NCBI RefSeq assembly: GCF_026738875.1
Contig: NZ_JAPQFJ010000007.1
Span: 1 to 64,000 of the forward strand
From: Clostridium brassicae
Lineage (GTDB): Bacteria; Bacillota; Clostridia; Clostridiales; Clostridiaceae
DNA length: 64,000 nt
Direction of reading: 5' to 3'
Part shown: in pieces, positions 9,330 through 18,093 of the stretch
Layout: each line of letters begins with the position of its first letter
How positions within the stretch are numbered: position 1 is the stretch's first letter
Made by a program: the position numbers and the translations under genes
Notes under the pieces: model-generated
Databases searched by the model: none
What the model was told of the DNA's origin: nothing
What the model saw: the letters and a program-made list of their open reading frames with translations, nothing else

Positions 9330-9441
9330 GATACCACCCTTTCTATTTCAAAATTAGACTGTGTTTTTAAAATTGTTAATATTATATAAATTACTTATAT
9401 ATAATATTATATATAATTTGAAACAAGTCCTAAAATTAAAC

Positions 9442-9485
9442 TGTGAGACTTAAAATTCCGTCTGAAACCAAGAACCATGTTTATA
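9442..9485 (+). repeat. Remnant of structured repeat family 1 (tail only)
   Basis: The tail segment cgtctgaaaccaagaaccatg, with tttat after it, matches the end of the family-1 units near 14059-14080 and 58711-58732. The main hairpin is missing. It lies next to the stop codon of dtd. Confidence 0.5.
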
Positions 9486-9935
9486 TTAAAAATTTTTTTT
9501 ACTATCTATCATCAAAGTTACAGGACCGTCATTCTGTATATCTACTTTCATATGAGCTCCAAATACTCCTGTTTCTACTATATCTATTTCTTCTTTACAC
9601 GCCTCTATAAACTCTAGATAGAGTTTTTCCGCCTCTTCTCCTCCTAAAGCCTGCATAAAATTAGGTCTTCTTCCTTTCCTACAATCTCCATATAAAGTAA
9701 ATTGAGAAACTACTAAAATTTCCCCTTCTACATCTTTTAAGGATTTATTTAATTTTTCATCTTCATCTTCAAACACTCTCAAGTTTATTATTTTATCCTT
9801 TAAATATCTAACATCTTCCATTGTATCATCTTTAGATATACCAAGCAAAACATTAAATCCCTTTTTTATCTTTCCTACAACTTCTCCATTCACCATTACA
9901 GAGGATGAAGAAACTCTTTGTACTACAGCTCTCAA
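9486..9935 (-). CDS. dtd: D-aminoacyl-tRNA deacylase
   Basis: Editing enzyme that removes D-amino acids mischarged onto tRNA. Family signatures are the start MRAVVQRVSSSSV, SQFTLYGD and the GP-containing NDGPVTLMID near the C-terminus; 149 residues is normal. The frame opens with GTG at 9944, but TTG at 9935 is chosen: GAGG lies 8 nt before it and the protein then begins like its homologues. The ribosome binding site overlaps the end of rel, so the two are translationally coupled. Confidence 0.93.
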   Translation of the reverse strand: MRAVVQRVSSSSVMVNGEVVGKIKKGFNVLLGISKDDTMEDVRYLKDKIINLRVFEDEDEKLNKSLKDVEGEILVVSQFTLYGDCRKGRRPNFMQALGGEEAEKLYLEFIEACKEEIDIVETGVFGAHMKVDIQNDGPVTLMIDSKKNF

Positions 9936-9948
9936 TCTTAACACCTCA

Positions 9949-12135
9949 TTAATTTTTTGTTCTATATACAGAAATAACTCCTTTAAGCCTTTTCATTTTT
10001 CTCATAACTTCTTTTAATTTTTCTATATCAGATATTCTAAGCTTTATATTTACTATTGATATATCTGACCTTATTGTTTTAGCATTAACTGCATATAAAG
10101 CTATTTTTGTATCTATTATTGATTCCATAAGTTCAGCTAGTAGGCAATCTCTATTCTCTGCTCTTACTTCTATAGCGGTTATATATTCTGACTTTCTAGA
10201 ATTTTCACATTCCCATTCAACTTCAATAAGCCTAGTAGTATCATTTATAGCTAAAGACTTTGCATTTTCACAATCTTTTCTATGTACTGAAACTCCTCTT
10301 CCCTTTGTTATATATCCCATAATTGGATCACCCGGAACAGGATTACAGCACTTTGCAAATCTTATTAATACATTATCAATTCCCTTTACCTTAACTCCAG
10401 GTGAATTGCCTTTTCTCTTTATTTTAGCAGATTCATTAAGTTGCTTTTTTAGCTGTTCTAAATCAACCTCTTCTTTTTGTTCTCCTTCAGTTTTTGAATA
10501 AGCTACTAGTTTATTTATAACGGAAGAAGCTGTTACAGAACCTATACTCAACCCGACATATAAGTCCTCTAAAGTATTAAAGTTGAATTTCTTTAATAAT
10601 GTATCCAAAACCTCACCTTTGGCCAATTTGGTAAAGTTTATTGTTTGACGCTTACATTCTTTTTCAATTAATTCTTTTCCTTTTTCTATATTATCATGTC
10701 TTTTTTCCTTCTTAAACCAAGCTTTAATTTTACTTTTAGCTTGATTACTCTTTGCAAAATTTAGCCAATCCTTGCTAGGCCCTTTAGATGCTGCAGATGT
10801 AAGCACTTCCACAATTTCTCCAGTTTTTAAACGATAATTAAGAGGAACTATTTTGCTATTAACTTTAGCCCCTACACATTTATGCCCTACATCTGTATGG
10901 ATTCTATATGCAAAATCTATAGGAGTTGAATCATATGGAAGATTTATTACAGCACCTTTAGGTGTAAATACAAAAACTTCATCTGAAAACATATCTATTT
11001 TAAAATTTTCCATGAATTCTTCAGGATTTGTAGTTTCTCTTTGCCATTCTAAAACTTCACGAAGCCAAGTAAGCTTTGTCTCAAAGTTCTTACCATCTTT
11101 AGCCGAATCTCCTTCTTTATATTTCCAATGAGCTGCAATTCCATATTCTGAAGTATTATGCATCTCATAAGTTCTAATCTGTATTTCAAAAGGTTTTCCT
11201 TGAGGTCCAATAACTGTTGAATGTAGTGACTGATACATATTAGGTTTAGGCATTGCTATATAATCCTTAAACCTTCCAGGAATAGGCTTATACATAGTAT
11301 GTACAATCCCTAATGCAGCATAACAATCTCTTACATCTTCTACAATAATTCTAACAGCAGTTAAATCATAAATTTGATCTATAGTTTTATTTTTTACAAC
11401 CATCTTCCTATAAATACTATAAAAATGTTTAGGTCTTCCTGCTATATCTGCTTTTATACCTGTACTTTCTAATTTTTCTTTTAGTTGCTGAATTATATTA
11501 TTTATATATTCTTCTCTTTCATCTCTTTTTTCAGCAACCTTTTTTACCAAATCATAATACTGGTTAGGATTCATATATCTTAAAGCTAAGTCTTCCAATT
11601 CCCATTTAACCTTGGAAATTCCTAATCTATGTGCCAAAGGGGCATAGATATCCAAAGTTTCTTTTGCTTTTTCTTTCTGCTTTTCAACAGACATATATTT
11701 TAAAGTTCTCATATTATGAAGTCTATCTGCCAACTTTATTAATATAACTCTTATATCTTTAGTCATAGCAAAAAGCATCTTTCTTACATTCTCTGCTTGT
11801 TGCTCTTCCTTTGTTTTATACTTTATTTTGCCGAGTTTTGTTACTCCTTCAACTAAGTTAGCAACTTCACTATTAAACTCTTTCTCTACATCTTCATAAG
11901 TATAGTGCGTATCCTCAATCACATCATGAAGTAAACTTGCTGCAATAGTATTTTCATCTAATCCCATTTCAGCCAGTATACAAGCAACTTGAACTGGATG
12001 CATTATATATGGTTCACCAGATATTCTCTTTTGCTCCTCATGTGCACTCTCCGCAAAATTATAAGCTTTTATAATAAATTCTTTATTAACATTATGACAA
12101 TTTCCGTCAATTTTTTCTAATAAATCATCCAGCAT
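9949..12135 (-). CDS. rel: Bifunctional (p)ppGpp synthetase/hydrolase
   Basis: Long RelA/SpoT homologue that makes and degrades (p)ppGpp during the stringent response. Domains in order are the HD hydrolase with intact H46, H70-D71 and E74-D75 (HDVIEDT), the synthetase with RFKDYIAMPKPNMYQSLH, a TGS domain (about 390-450), a zinc-finger-like helical region with the CC pair of FAKCCNPVPGDP, and a C-terminal ACT domain. The RFKD form of the synthetase loop is that of bifunctional enzymes. ATG with AGGAGAG. It has its own promoter and a leader hairpin; dtd follows directly. Confidence 0.96.
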   Translation of the reverse strand: MLDDLLEKIDGNCHNVNKEFIIKAYNFAESAHEEQKRISGEPYIMHPVQVACILAEMGLDENTIAASLLHDVIEDTHYTYEDVEKEFNSEVANLVEGVTKLGKIKYKTKEEQQAENVRKMLFAMTKDIRVILIKLADRLHNMRTLKYMSVEKQKEKAKETLDIYAPLAHRLGISKVKWELEDLALRYMNPNQYYDLVKKVAEKRDEREEYINNIIQQLKEKLESTGIKADIAGRPKHFYSIYRKMVVKNKTIDQIYDLTAVRIIVEDVRDCYAALGIVHTMYKPIPGRFKDYIAMPKPNMYQSLHSTVIGPQGKPFEIQIRTYEMHNTSEYGIAAHWKYKEGDSAKDGKNFETKLTWLREVLEWQRETTNPEEFMENFKIDMFSDEVFVFTPKGAVINLPYDSTPIDFAYRIHTDVGHKCVGAKVNSKIVPLNYRLKTGEIVEVLTSAASKGPSKDWLNFAKSNQAKSKIKAWFKKEKRHDNIEKGKELIEKECKRQTINFTKLAKGEVLDTLLKKFNFNTLEDLYVGLSIGSVTASSVINKLVAYSKTEGEQKEEVDLEQLKKQLNESAKIKRKGNSPGVKVKGIDNVLIRFAKCCNPVPGDPIMGYITKGRGVSVHRKDCENAKSLAINDTTRLIEVEWECENSRKSEYITAIEVRAENRDCLLAELMESIIDTKIALYAVNAKTIRSDISIVNIKLRISDIEKLKEVMRKMKRLKGVISVYRTKN

Positions 12136-12159
12136 ACAATTTCTCTCCTAAAATCAAAA

Positions 12160-12178
12160 GCTGGTTTTAGTAACCAGC
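12160..12178 (-). promoter_or_regulatory. Leader hairpin in front of rel
   Basis: A perfect 7-bp stem (gctggtt / aaccagc) lies in the predicted 5' leader of rel, followed on the minus strand by TTTTGATTTT and then the ribosome binding site. It could act as a weak attenuator or mRNA stabiliser. It can also be read as a plus-strand terminator (cgctgtttttttt follows), but no plus-strand gene precedes it. Confidence 0.45.
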
Positions 12179-12197
12179 CGCTGTTTTTTTTATAAAC

Positions 12198-12226
12198 ATT
12201 ATATAATATGGTGTAGAAATTTGCAA
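12198..12226 (-). promoter_or_regulatory. Sigma-A type promoter of rel
   Basis: TTGCAA (12221-12226) and TATAAT (12198-12203) on the minus strand are separated by 17 bp. The predicted start near 12191 gives a leader of about 55 nt that contains the hairpin at 12160-12178. Confidence 0.75.
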
Positions 12227-12295
12227 TAAAAACCTTTTTTTATATAATTCCTTTGTCTACCAATATTTTATCCATTTTGAAATATATTAATCATT

Positions 12296-12326
12296 ATAAA
12301 AAACACTCCTGATCAAGTCAGGAGTA
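12296..12326 (-). terminator. apt terminator
   Basis: An 8-bp stem (actcctga / tcaggagt, 5-nt loop) is followed on the minus strand by GTTTTTTAT. It lies immediately after the apt stop codon and separates apt from the rel promoter. Confidence 0.85.
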
Positions 12327-12329
12327 CTT

Positions 12330-12848
12330 TTATATATCGTATTGAACTAAAGACATTACATCATAACCATCTAGTTTGTCTTTTCCTTTTAAATCAGTAA
12401 GTTCAATAATAAAGTCAACGCTTACCACTTCTCCACCAAGCTTTTCTATAAGTTTAACAACAGATTCAATAGTTCCACCCGTAGCAAGTAAATCATCTAC
12501 AATAGCAACCCTTTGTCCTGGTTTTATAGCATCTTCATGTATTTCTAAAGTATCTGTTCCATATTCTAAAGAATAGTCAACTGAAACTGTATCACTTGGA
12601 AGTTTTCCTTTTTTTCTAACAGGAACAAATCCAACTCCAACTGCATAAGCTACTGGAGCACCAAATAAAAAGCCTCTAGCTTCTGGTCCTACAATAACAT
12701 CAACGTTTTTGTCTTTTAAATGCTCTGCAACTTTATCTACTGAGTACTTGAAAGCTTTACTATTTTGTAATAGTGTTGTAACATCCTTGAAACTTATTCC
12801 TTCCTTAGGAAATCCATCAATTATTCTAATACTTTCTCTTAAATCCAC
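12330..12848 (-). CDS. apt: Adenine phosphoribosyltransferase
   Basis: Purine salvage enzyme making AMP from adenine and PRPP. The PRPP-binding motif [13 protein letters not shown] lies near residues 110-122, and the FKDVTTLL and GPEARGF segments match Apt; 172 residues is typical. The start is GTG, with AGGGGGA about 6 nt upstream. It lies between a DHH protein gene and rel, the gene order usual for clostridia (recJ-apt-rel). Confidence 0.95.
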   Translation of the reverse strand: MDLRESIRIIDGFPKEGISFKDVTTLLQNSKAFKYSVDKVAEHLKDKNVDVIVGPEARGFLFGAPVAYAVGVGFVPVRKKGKLPSDTVSVDYSLEYGTDTLEIHEDAIKPGQRVAIVDDLLATGGTIESVVKLIEKLGGEVVSVDFIIELTDLKGKDKLDGYDVMSLVQYDI

Positions 12849-12964
12849 TTGTATTCCCCCTACATGTTTTATTGATTTTAATTGTATTAAGGCTATGTTT
12901 TAAGAAATTGTCAATAAGGACGTTTTAGGAAATATTATTTGCATTTTTTAAAACAAAGTCTATA

Positions 12965-13825
12965 TTAAAAATTATATTTTCTTATCATATTTATATACTT
13001 AGCAATTCTTTCTGCTCTTTCTTTATCAGAAGTGGTAAAAAGCTCAACTATTATCCTTGCATCGTCCATTCTTCCTACTGCATTAACTTTAGGCATTATA
13101 GTGTGAGAAATCTTAAATAAAGACAAATAGTTTATATCAACTATATTATTTATTTTCATTAAAGCTTTAATTCCATAGTTATTAGTATTTGCTAAATAAT
13201 AAATGCCTTTTTCAACCATACTTTTATTTTCATCAACTAAAGATACACCGCTGGAAATTATACCTATTGCTACTAAATCAAGATACTTTTCAATATATTT
13301 CACATGATACTCTTTAGCTATAGCATAAGCTAATTTATAAGCTATCCCTACCGCACTCAATTCTTTGAATGAATTAATACACCCTTCTTGTTTAGGATTT
13401 ATAACTATAGTTTTCGGTATACCATCCTTGGGCACATGATAATCTGTAATTATTACATCCATATTATATTTTTTACAGAACTCTACTTCTCTGAATGAAT
13501 TAATTCCACATCCTACGGTAATGATTAAATTTGCTCCTAGAACTCTTATATCATTTTCAATTGCATCACAATTAAAAATTTCTTTTTCTTCTAAAGTATC
13601 TGGAATATAGTACTCTACATCTGAATTTAAATATTTTAAAATTAGAATAAGAAGTGAAACGCTGGTTATCCCATCTACATCATAGGCACCGTAAACAATT
13701 ATCTTCTCTCTTTTATTAACTGCTTCAGTAATCCTGTCAACAGCACTTTTTATTCCTTTTAAAATATATGTATCACTTTCATTCATTGAACTTAAAAAGT
13801 TATCATAACAACAATATTTTTTCAT
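12965..13825 (-). CDS. RecJ-like DHH phosphoesterase, short form
   Basis: DHH-family phosphoesterase related to the N-terminal catalytic domain of the exonuclease RecJ. The AYDVDGITSVSL motif (DHH motif I) and ITDYHVP (in place of the DHH triad) are visible, then DLVAIG and KVNAVGRMDDA as in RecJ. The protein stops at 286 residues, before the DHHA1 substrate-binding and OB domains of full RecJ (usually over 550 residues). The ATG at 13825 is preferred over the frame opening at 13855 because GGGGGA lies 6 nt before it. Its position before apt and rel is that of recJ in Firmicutes. Nuclease activity is doubtful. Confidence 0.75.
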   Translation of the reverse strand: MKKYCCYDNFLSSMNESDTYILKGIKSAVDRITEAVNKREKIIVYGAYDVDGITSVSLLILILKYLNSDVEYYIPDTLEEKEIFNCDAIENDIRVLGANLIITVGCGINSFREVEFCKKYNMDVIITDYHVPKDGIPKTIVINPKQEGCINSFKELSAVGIAYKLAYAIAKEYHVKYIEKYLDLVAIGIISSGVSLVDENKSMVEKGIYYLANTNNYGIKALMKINNIVDINYLSLFKISHTIMPKVNAVGRMDDARIIVELFTTSDKERAERIAKYINMIRKYNF

Positions 13826-13901
13826 ATACAGTCCCCCAAAGTTTATAGGAAGCAAATAATATTATAAGTTAAAATCACTATTATTACAAATATTTTTTAC
13901 A

Positions 13902-13941
13902 AATAAAAAAATAAAAGACCCAGAATTCACCTCTCTGGATC
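13902..13941 (-). terminator. Terminator after secDF and its repeat block
   Basis: An 8-bp stem with one G-T pair (gacccaga 13917-13924, tctggatc 13934-13941) is followed on the minus strand by TTTTATTTTTTTATT. It places the family-1 repeats inside the secDF 3' untranslated region. Confidence 0.75.
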
Positions 13942-13948
13942 TTTTTGC

Positions 13949-14077
13949 TTATCCGATGTCTAGTCATTCTAATACTCCCATTTTCTTTAAAGTGGGAGTA
14001 AGAAATGACACGACCCTGGATAACGATTTCTAAATTTTCAGATGGAGTAAAAACTCCTTCTGAAACTAAGAATTCTG
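13949..14077 (+). repeat. Structured repeat family 1, unit B1
   Basis: The unit reads ttatccgatgtctagtcatt on the plus strand, then a hairpin with arms ctccca/tgggag, then aatgacacgaccctggataa. The two outer blocks are imperfect inverted repeats. The tail hairpin is built on ttcag...ggagt/actcc...ctgaa. Confidence 0.85.
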
Positions 14078-14204
14078 TTTATCCGATGTCTAGTCATTCT
14101 AATACTCTCATTCTCTTTAAAGAGAGTAAGAAATAACAGAACCTTAAATAATGTTTTCTTGGCTTTAGATGGAGTTTAGAACTCCATCTAAAGCTAAGAA
14201 ATCT
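14078..14204 (+). repeat. Structured repeat family 1, unit B2
   Basis: Tandem second unit with distal stem arms actctc/gagagt. The right outer block is more decayed (ccttaaataatg instead of ccctggataacg). The tail hairpin (ctttagatggagttt / aactccatctaaag) abuts the TAG of secDF. Confidence 0.8.
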
Positions 14205-14206
14205 AT

Positions 14207-16360
14207 CTATGCTGCAGCTTTATTTTTGGATTTCCTTTTCTTAAGCATAACCCAAACTGGGCTTGCTATGAAAATTGAAGAATACGCTCCTGAAACTATC
14301 CCTATTATAAGAGGGAAAGCAAAATCTCTTACAGATGGTACAAATACATAAACTGCTACAATTGTAAATAATGTAGTTAATACAGTATTTATAGATCTTG
14401 TCATTGTTTGTGTTATACTTTCATTCGCTAATTCTTCTATTTTTTTGCCTCTCATCTTATTCTTATTCTCTCTTATTCTATCAAAAATAACTATAGTATC
14501 ATTTATAGAATAACCTAATATAGTTAATATCGCTGCTATAAAAGGAGAATTTAAAGGGATTTGGAAAATAGCATACACACTTAAAGTAATCAGTATATCA
14601 TGCACTAGCGCTACTATTGCTGCTATTCCAAATTTAAGTTCAAATCTCATAGCTATGTATATTAACATTGCTATAGTTGCTATTCCAAAAGCTTTCAACG
14701 CTTTATCTTTTAATTCTTTACCTATGGCTGGACCAACATTACTTTGAGAAACCAAAGCATTGTCCTTAAGTTTATATTTTTGTTTTACATCATTAAACAT
14801 TTTATTTATAGTATCATTTGTTAATACATTACTTTTTATATCTATTTGGGTTTCATTAGCTATATTAGTGGTAGCATTAGGATCATATTTTTTTATTATC
14901 TTATCTACTTCTTCTTTAATATTTTGATTAAAGCCTTTTCCCATATCAATAGTTACAATATTTCCGCCTTTAAAATCTATACCATAATTTAACCCCTTAG
15001 CTCCCAAGAGAGTCATACCTATTACAATTATTATTAAAGATAAACTAAACCAAATTTTTGTTTTTTGTATAATACTTAATACCCTATTTGCTGTTTCCTT
15101 CTTCTTAACACCAAAATGAGAAGTTGAATTGATTAATCCTATTTCAATACCTAATTTAAGTAATAGTTTTGTAACTGTTAGGGCTGTAAATATACTTAAT
15201 ACTATACCTATCATAAGTGTTAAAGCAAATCCTTTAACTGAACCTGAACCTAGAGAATATAAAACTATACCTGCTATTATGGTAGTTATATTGGAGTCAA
15301 GTATAGATGAAAGCGCTCTATTAAACCCTGTTTCTACAGCATTTCTTATGCTTTTCCCTATTTTTAACTCTTCTTTTATTCTTTCAAATATGAGTACATT
15401 AGCATCAACAGCCATACCTACCGTAAGTAAGAAACCTGCTATTCCTGATAAAGTAAGTGTTACATTAGCAGCTGAGAAAGTCGCAAGTACAATAACTACA
15501 TAAAATACTAGTGCTATATCTGCCATTAATCCAGGCGCTCTATAGTAGAATAACATAAATAATAAAATCAATCCTATTCCTATAGCTCCTGCTTTCATAC
15601 TTAGAGGCAAAGCATTTTGTCCTAGAGTTGCACCTACTGTCTTAAATTCAACAGCTTTAAGTGTAACAGGAAGAGCTCCTGATTTTATTATATTAGCTTG
15701 TCGTTTTGCTTCTTCTAATGACTTACTACCTTCAATAATTGCCTTTCCATTAGTTATTACACTGTTAACTGTAGGCTTAGTAAGTTCTTCCCCGTCCATA
15801 TATATTCCTATTGGTTGATTTAAAAACTTTGATGTAGCTTCAGCAAACTTCTTAGTTCCTTCTGCATTAAGTTCCAACCCTATTATAGGTTTACCCATTT
15901 CGTTCATATATGAATTTGCTGTTTTAACATCTGTACCAGTTAAAATAACTTTATTATCTGGCCCTTTAAATTCTAATTTACCTGTTTTTCCTATACTTTG
16001 AAGGACTTTCTTCGAATCATACTCTCCTGGTATTTCGATTCTTATTCTATTTTTCCCCTCTTTGGATACAGTTGTTTCTTTAGCCCCATTAGGGTTTACT
16101 CTCATAGAAAGCATTTCTATAGTTGTTTCCATTGTAGAATTATCAAATTTTTCACTTTGAACTTCTTCTAAAACAGAAATACCACCTTGAAGATCAAGTC
16201 CTTTGTTTATTGTTTCACTAAATGGTTTTACTCTATACCCAGCTATATTCTTAAATCCAAAAAAACCAGCATATGCTAGCACAGCTACTACTAAAACAAT
16301 TAAACAAAACAAAGTTGTACTCTTAGTTTTTTTAGATTTGTTAACTTTTGAGTTTCTCAT
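14207..16360 (-). CDS. secDF: Fused protein-export membrane protein SecDF
   Basis: RND-type subunit of the Sec translocase that uses the proton gradient to pull secreted proteins across the membrane. The 717 residues contain the SecD half (TM1, periplasmic-type loop, then five TMs from about residue 255) and the SecF half beginning near residue 430 with TM7 and the GIDFKGGNIV segment. About 12 TMs in all, as in Bacillus SecDF. The basic Lys-rich C-terminus ends in three alanines. AAGGGGGA precedes the ATG. yajC, the partner gene, lies upstream in the same direction, separated by the SCIFF genes. Confidence 0.96.
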   Translation of the reverse strand: MRNSKVNKSKKTKSTTLFCLIVLVVAVLAYAGFFGFKNIAGYRVKPFSETINKGLDLQGGISVLEEVQSEKFDNSTMETTIEMLSMRVNPNGAKETTVSKEGKNRIRIEIPGEYDSKKVLQSIGKTGKLEFKGPDNKVILTGTDVKTANSYMNEMGKPIIGLELNAEGTKKFAEATSKFLNQPIGIYMDGEELTKPTVNSVITNGKAIIEGSKSLEEAKRQANIIKSGALPVTLKAVEFKTVGATLGQNALPLSMKAGAIGIGLILLFMLFYYRAPGLMADIALVFYVVIVLATFSAANVTLTLSGIAGFLLTVGMAVDANVLIFERIKEELKIGKSIRNAVETGFNRALSSILDSNITTIIAGIVLYSLGSGSVKGFALTLMIGIVLSIFTALTVTKLLLKLGIEIGLINSTSHFGVKKKETANRVLSIIQKTKIWFSLSLIIIVIGMTLLGAKGLNYGIDFKGGNIVTIDMGKGFNQNIKEEVDKIIKKYDPNATTNIANETQIDIKSNVLTNDTINKMFNDVKQKYKLKDNALVSQSNVGPAIGKELKDKALKAFGIATIAMLIYIAMRFELKFGIAAIVALVHDILITLSVYAIFQIPLNSPFIAAILTILGYSINDTIVIFDRIRENKNKMRGKKIEELANESITQTMTRSINTVLTTLFTIVAVYVFVPSVRDFAFPLIIGIVSGAYSSIFIASPVWVMLKKRKSKNKAAA

Positions 16361-16450
16361 TTTTATCCCCCTTTGTCACATATTATAGGCACAAATATAC
16401 CTTATTATAGTACTTTTATTTTTTCTAGTCAATATTAGGTAATTTTTAAA

Positions 16451-17821
16451 TTATTTTTCCATCTTTTTCGCTTTTAAAGCAATTGCACATTCTACTCTTT
16501 TCTTTTGCATCTCACATCCTATTTTATATGGAGTGTGTATATCATTGTTAAAATTATAGTTGTTAGCTTGACAGCCTCCACTACAATAAAATTTAGCCCA
16601 ACATTCTTTACATGTAGGTTTATTGTATATGTGTGCAGACTTAAATTTTTGAGCAATATCCCAATTTATCTTATCATCACTATCATATATTGTGCCCATT
16701 TTAAAATCTTCATTTCCTACAAATTGATGACATGGGTATACATCTCCATCAGGAGTTACTGCAATATATTCATGTCCTGCACCGCAACCAGATATTCTTT
16801 TATAAACACAAGGTCCCCCTTGAAGATCTATGTTAAAATGATAGAATTTAAATTCATTTCCTTTTCTGTATCTATCCAACATTTCTTTATAAAGCATATC
16901 ATAGTTCTCAAATATAGTTTCTAAATCTTCTTCTCTTAAAGATAATGGATGTTCATCCGGAAGTACAACAGGTTCAACAGAAATTTCTTTAAACCCTAAA
17001 TCCGCTAAATGCTTTATATCTTTAAAAAAGTCTGTATTATCTCTAGTAAAAGTCCCTCTTACATAATACTGTTTTGACTTGTCTCTTTTCTCTACCATTT
17101 TATATATTTTAGGAAGTATTGATTCATAAGTTCCACTATTGTCTACTCTTATTCTAACATTATCATTTACTTCTTTTCTTCCATCAATACTTAATACTAT
17201 ATTTCCCATTTCTTTGTCCATATATTCCATATTTTCATCATTTAAAAGGGTAGCATTAGTAGTCATAGTAAATCTTATAACTTTATTATGTACTTTTTCC
17301 TGTTCTCTTGCATAAGCTATTATTTCTTTTATTTCTTTCATTGCAAGAAGAGGTTCTCCTCCAAATAAATCTACTTCTATATTTTTTCTTGGTCCACTAT
17401 GAGCTATAACATAATCTATAGCTTTTTTAGCTACATCTACAGACATAACTTTTCTAGCACCATGATATTTTCCTTCATCTGCAAAACAGTATTTACATCT
17501 TAGATTGCAATCATGAGTTATATTTAAACACAATGCTTTTATAAAACTGTCTCCTTCTTCACTTTTTATAGCTATATCTTCATATAAATCTTTTGAATAT
17601 AGATATCCTTCTTTTACTAATTCATCTATTTCATTGTATACTTCCTGTATTTCTTCTACAGGGTACTTATCTCTATATTCTTCAATAAGTTCTTCTTTGC
17701 TTCTAAAATTATCCTCATCTAATAAATCATATACTATTTCATCTATTATATGTACCGCTCCCGTGTTTACATCTAAAACAAAATAGTCTTCATCTTGAAT
17801 AAATTTATGTATTAATGACAA
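16451..17821 (-). CDS. scfB: SCIFF peptide radical SAM maturase
   Basis: SPASM-type radical SAM enzyme that forms Cys-thioether crosslinks in the six-cysteine SCIFF peptide (ranthipeptide class). An N-terminal peptide-recognition domain is followed by the 4Fe-4S motif CNLRCKYC (about C105, C109, C112) and C-terminal auxiliary-cluster cysteines (CGAGHEY; CKECWAKFYCSGGC). The longest frame opens with TTG at 17842, but that codon lies within the Shine-Dalgarno region; TTG at 17821 with AGGAGG 8 nt upstream is chosen, giving 456 residues and an SLIHKF start. The precursor gene is directly upstream, separated by a hairpin. Confidence 0.94.
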   Translation of the reverse strand: MSLIHKFIQDEDYFVLDVNTGAVHIIDEIVYDLLDEDNFRSKEELIEEYRDKYPVEEIQEVYNEIDELVKEGYLYSKDLYEDIAIKSEEGDSFIKALCLNITHDCNLRCKYCFADEGKYHGARKVMSVDVAKKAIDYVIAHSGPRKNIEVDLFGGEPLLAMKEIKEIIAYAREQEKVHNKVIRFTMTTNATLLNDENMEYMDKEMGNIVLSIDGRKEVNDNVRIRVDNSGTYESILPKIYKMVEKRDKSKQYYVRGTFTRDNTDFFKDIKHLADLGFKEISVEPVVLPDEHPLSLREEDLETIFENYDMLYKEMLDRYRKGNEFKFYHFNIDLQGGPCVYKRISGCGAGHEYIAVTPDGDVYPCHQFVGNEDFKMGTIYDSDDKINWDIAQKFKSAHIYNKPTCKECWAKFYCSGGCQANNYNFNNDIHTPYKIGCEMQKKRVECAIALKAKKMEK

Positions 17822-17849
17822 TTTAATTTCCTCCTCAAACAAACATAAA

Positions 17850-17870
17850 GCAGTAACTAAATGTTACTGC
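17850..17870 (-). terminator. Intercistronic hairpin between scfA and scfB
   Basis: A perfect 8-bp stem (gcagtaac / gttactgc) with a 5-nt loop lies between the peptide and maturase genes, followed by the moderately T-rich TTTATGTTTGTTTG and then the maturase ribosome binding site. It could reduce readthrough so that precursor exceeds maturase; that role is inferred. Confidence 0.6.
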
Positions 17871-17883
17871 TCATCTTTAACTA

Positions 17884-18021
17884 TTATTTTTCACAAGCTA
17901 AATTTGCAACTGTACAAGATGTTTTACATGCAGATTGGCATGAGTTAGCACATTCTTTACATCCTGGCTTATTCAAACTGTTTTTTATATTTGGCTTGTT
18001 TATAGTTTTAATGTGTTTCAT
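17884..18021 (-). CDS. scfA: SCIFF ranthipeptide precursor (six cysteines in forty-five)
   Basis: A 45-residue peptide beginning MKHIKTINKPNIKN and containing exactly six cysteines, at positions 21, 24, 28, 32, 36 and 43, the defining SCIFF pattern. It is the substrate of the maturase encoded next, which links Cys thiols to neighbouring residues. GGAGG lies 7 nt before the ATG and an extended -10 promoter lies upstream. The natural role of SCIFF is poorly established; it is nearly universal in Clostridia. The identification rests on the Cys spacing plus the adjacent maturase. Confidence 0.95.
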   Translation of the reverse strand: MKHIKTINKPNIKNSLNKPGCKECANSCQSACKTSCTVANLACEK

Positions 18022-18059
18022 CTCAATTCCTCCATTCCCAATATAAAATTACTCTGTAA

Positions 18060-18068
18060 ATTATATCA
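18060..18068 (-). promoter_or_regulatory. Extended -10 promoter of scfA
   Basis: On the minus strand TGATATAAT forms a perfect extended -10 element about 40 nt before the scfA start codon. The -35 region is weak, which extended -10 promoters tolerate. Confidence 0.6.
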
Positions 18069-18093
18069 TATATTCAAAATTAAATAAAGTATT

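Noticed and set aside
13949-14204. Tandem repeats considered as a CRISPR array
   Set aside because: Only two units per locus, each over 100 bp with internal inverted repeats and no unique spacers of even length; no cas genes.
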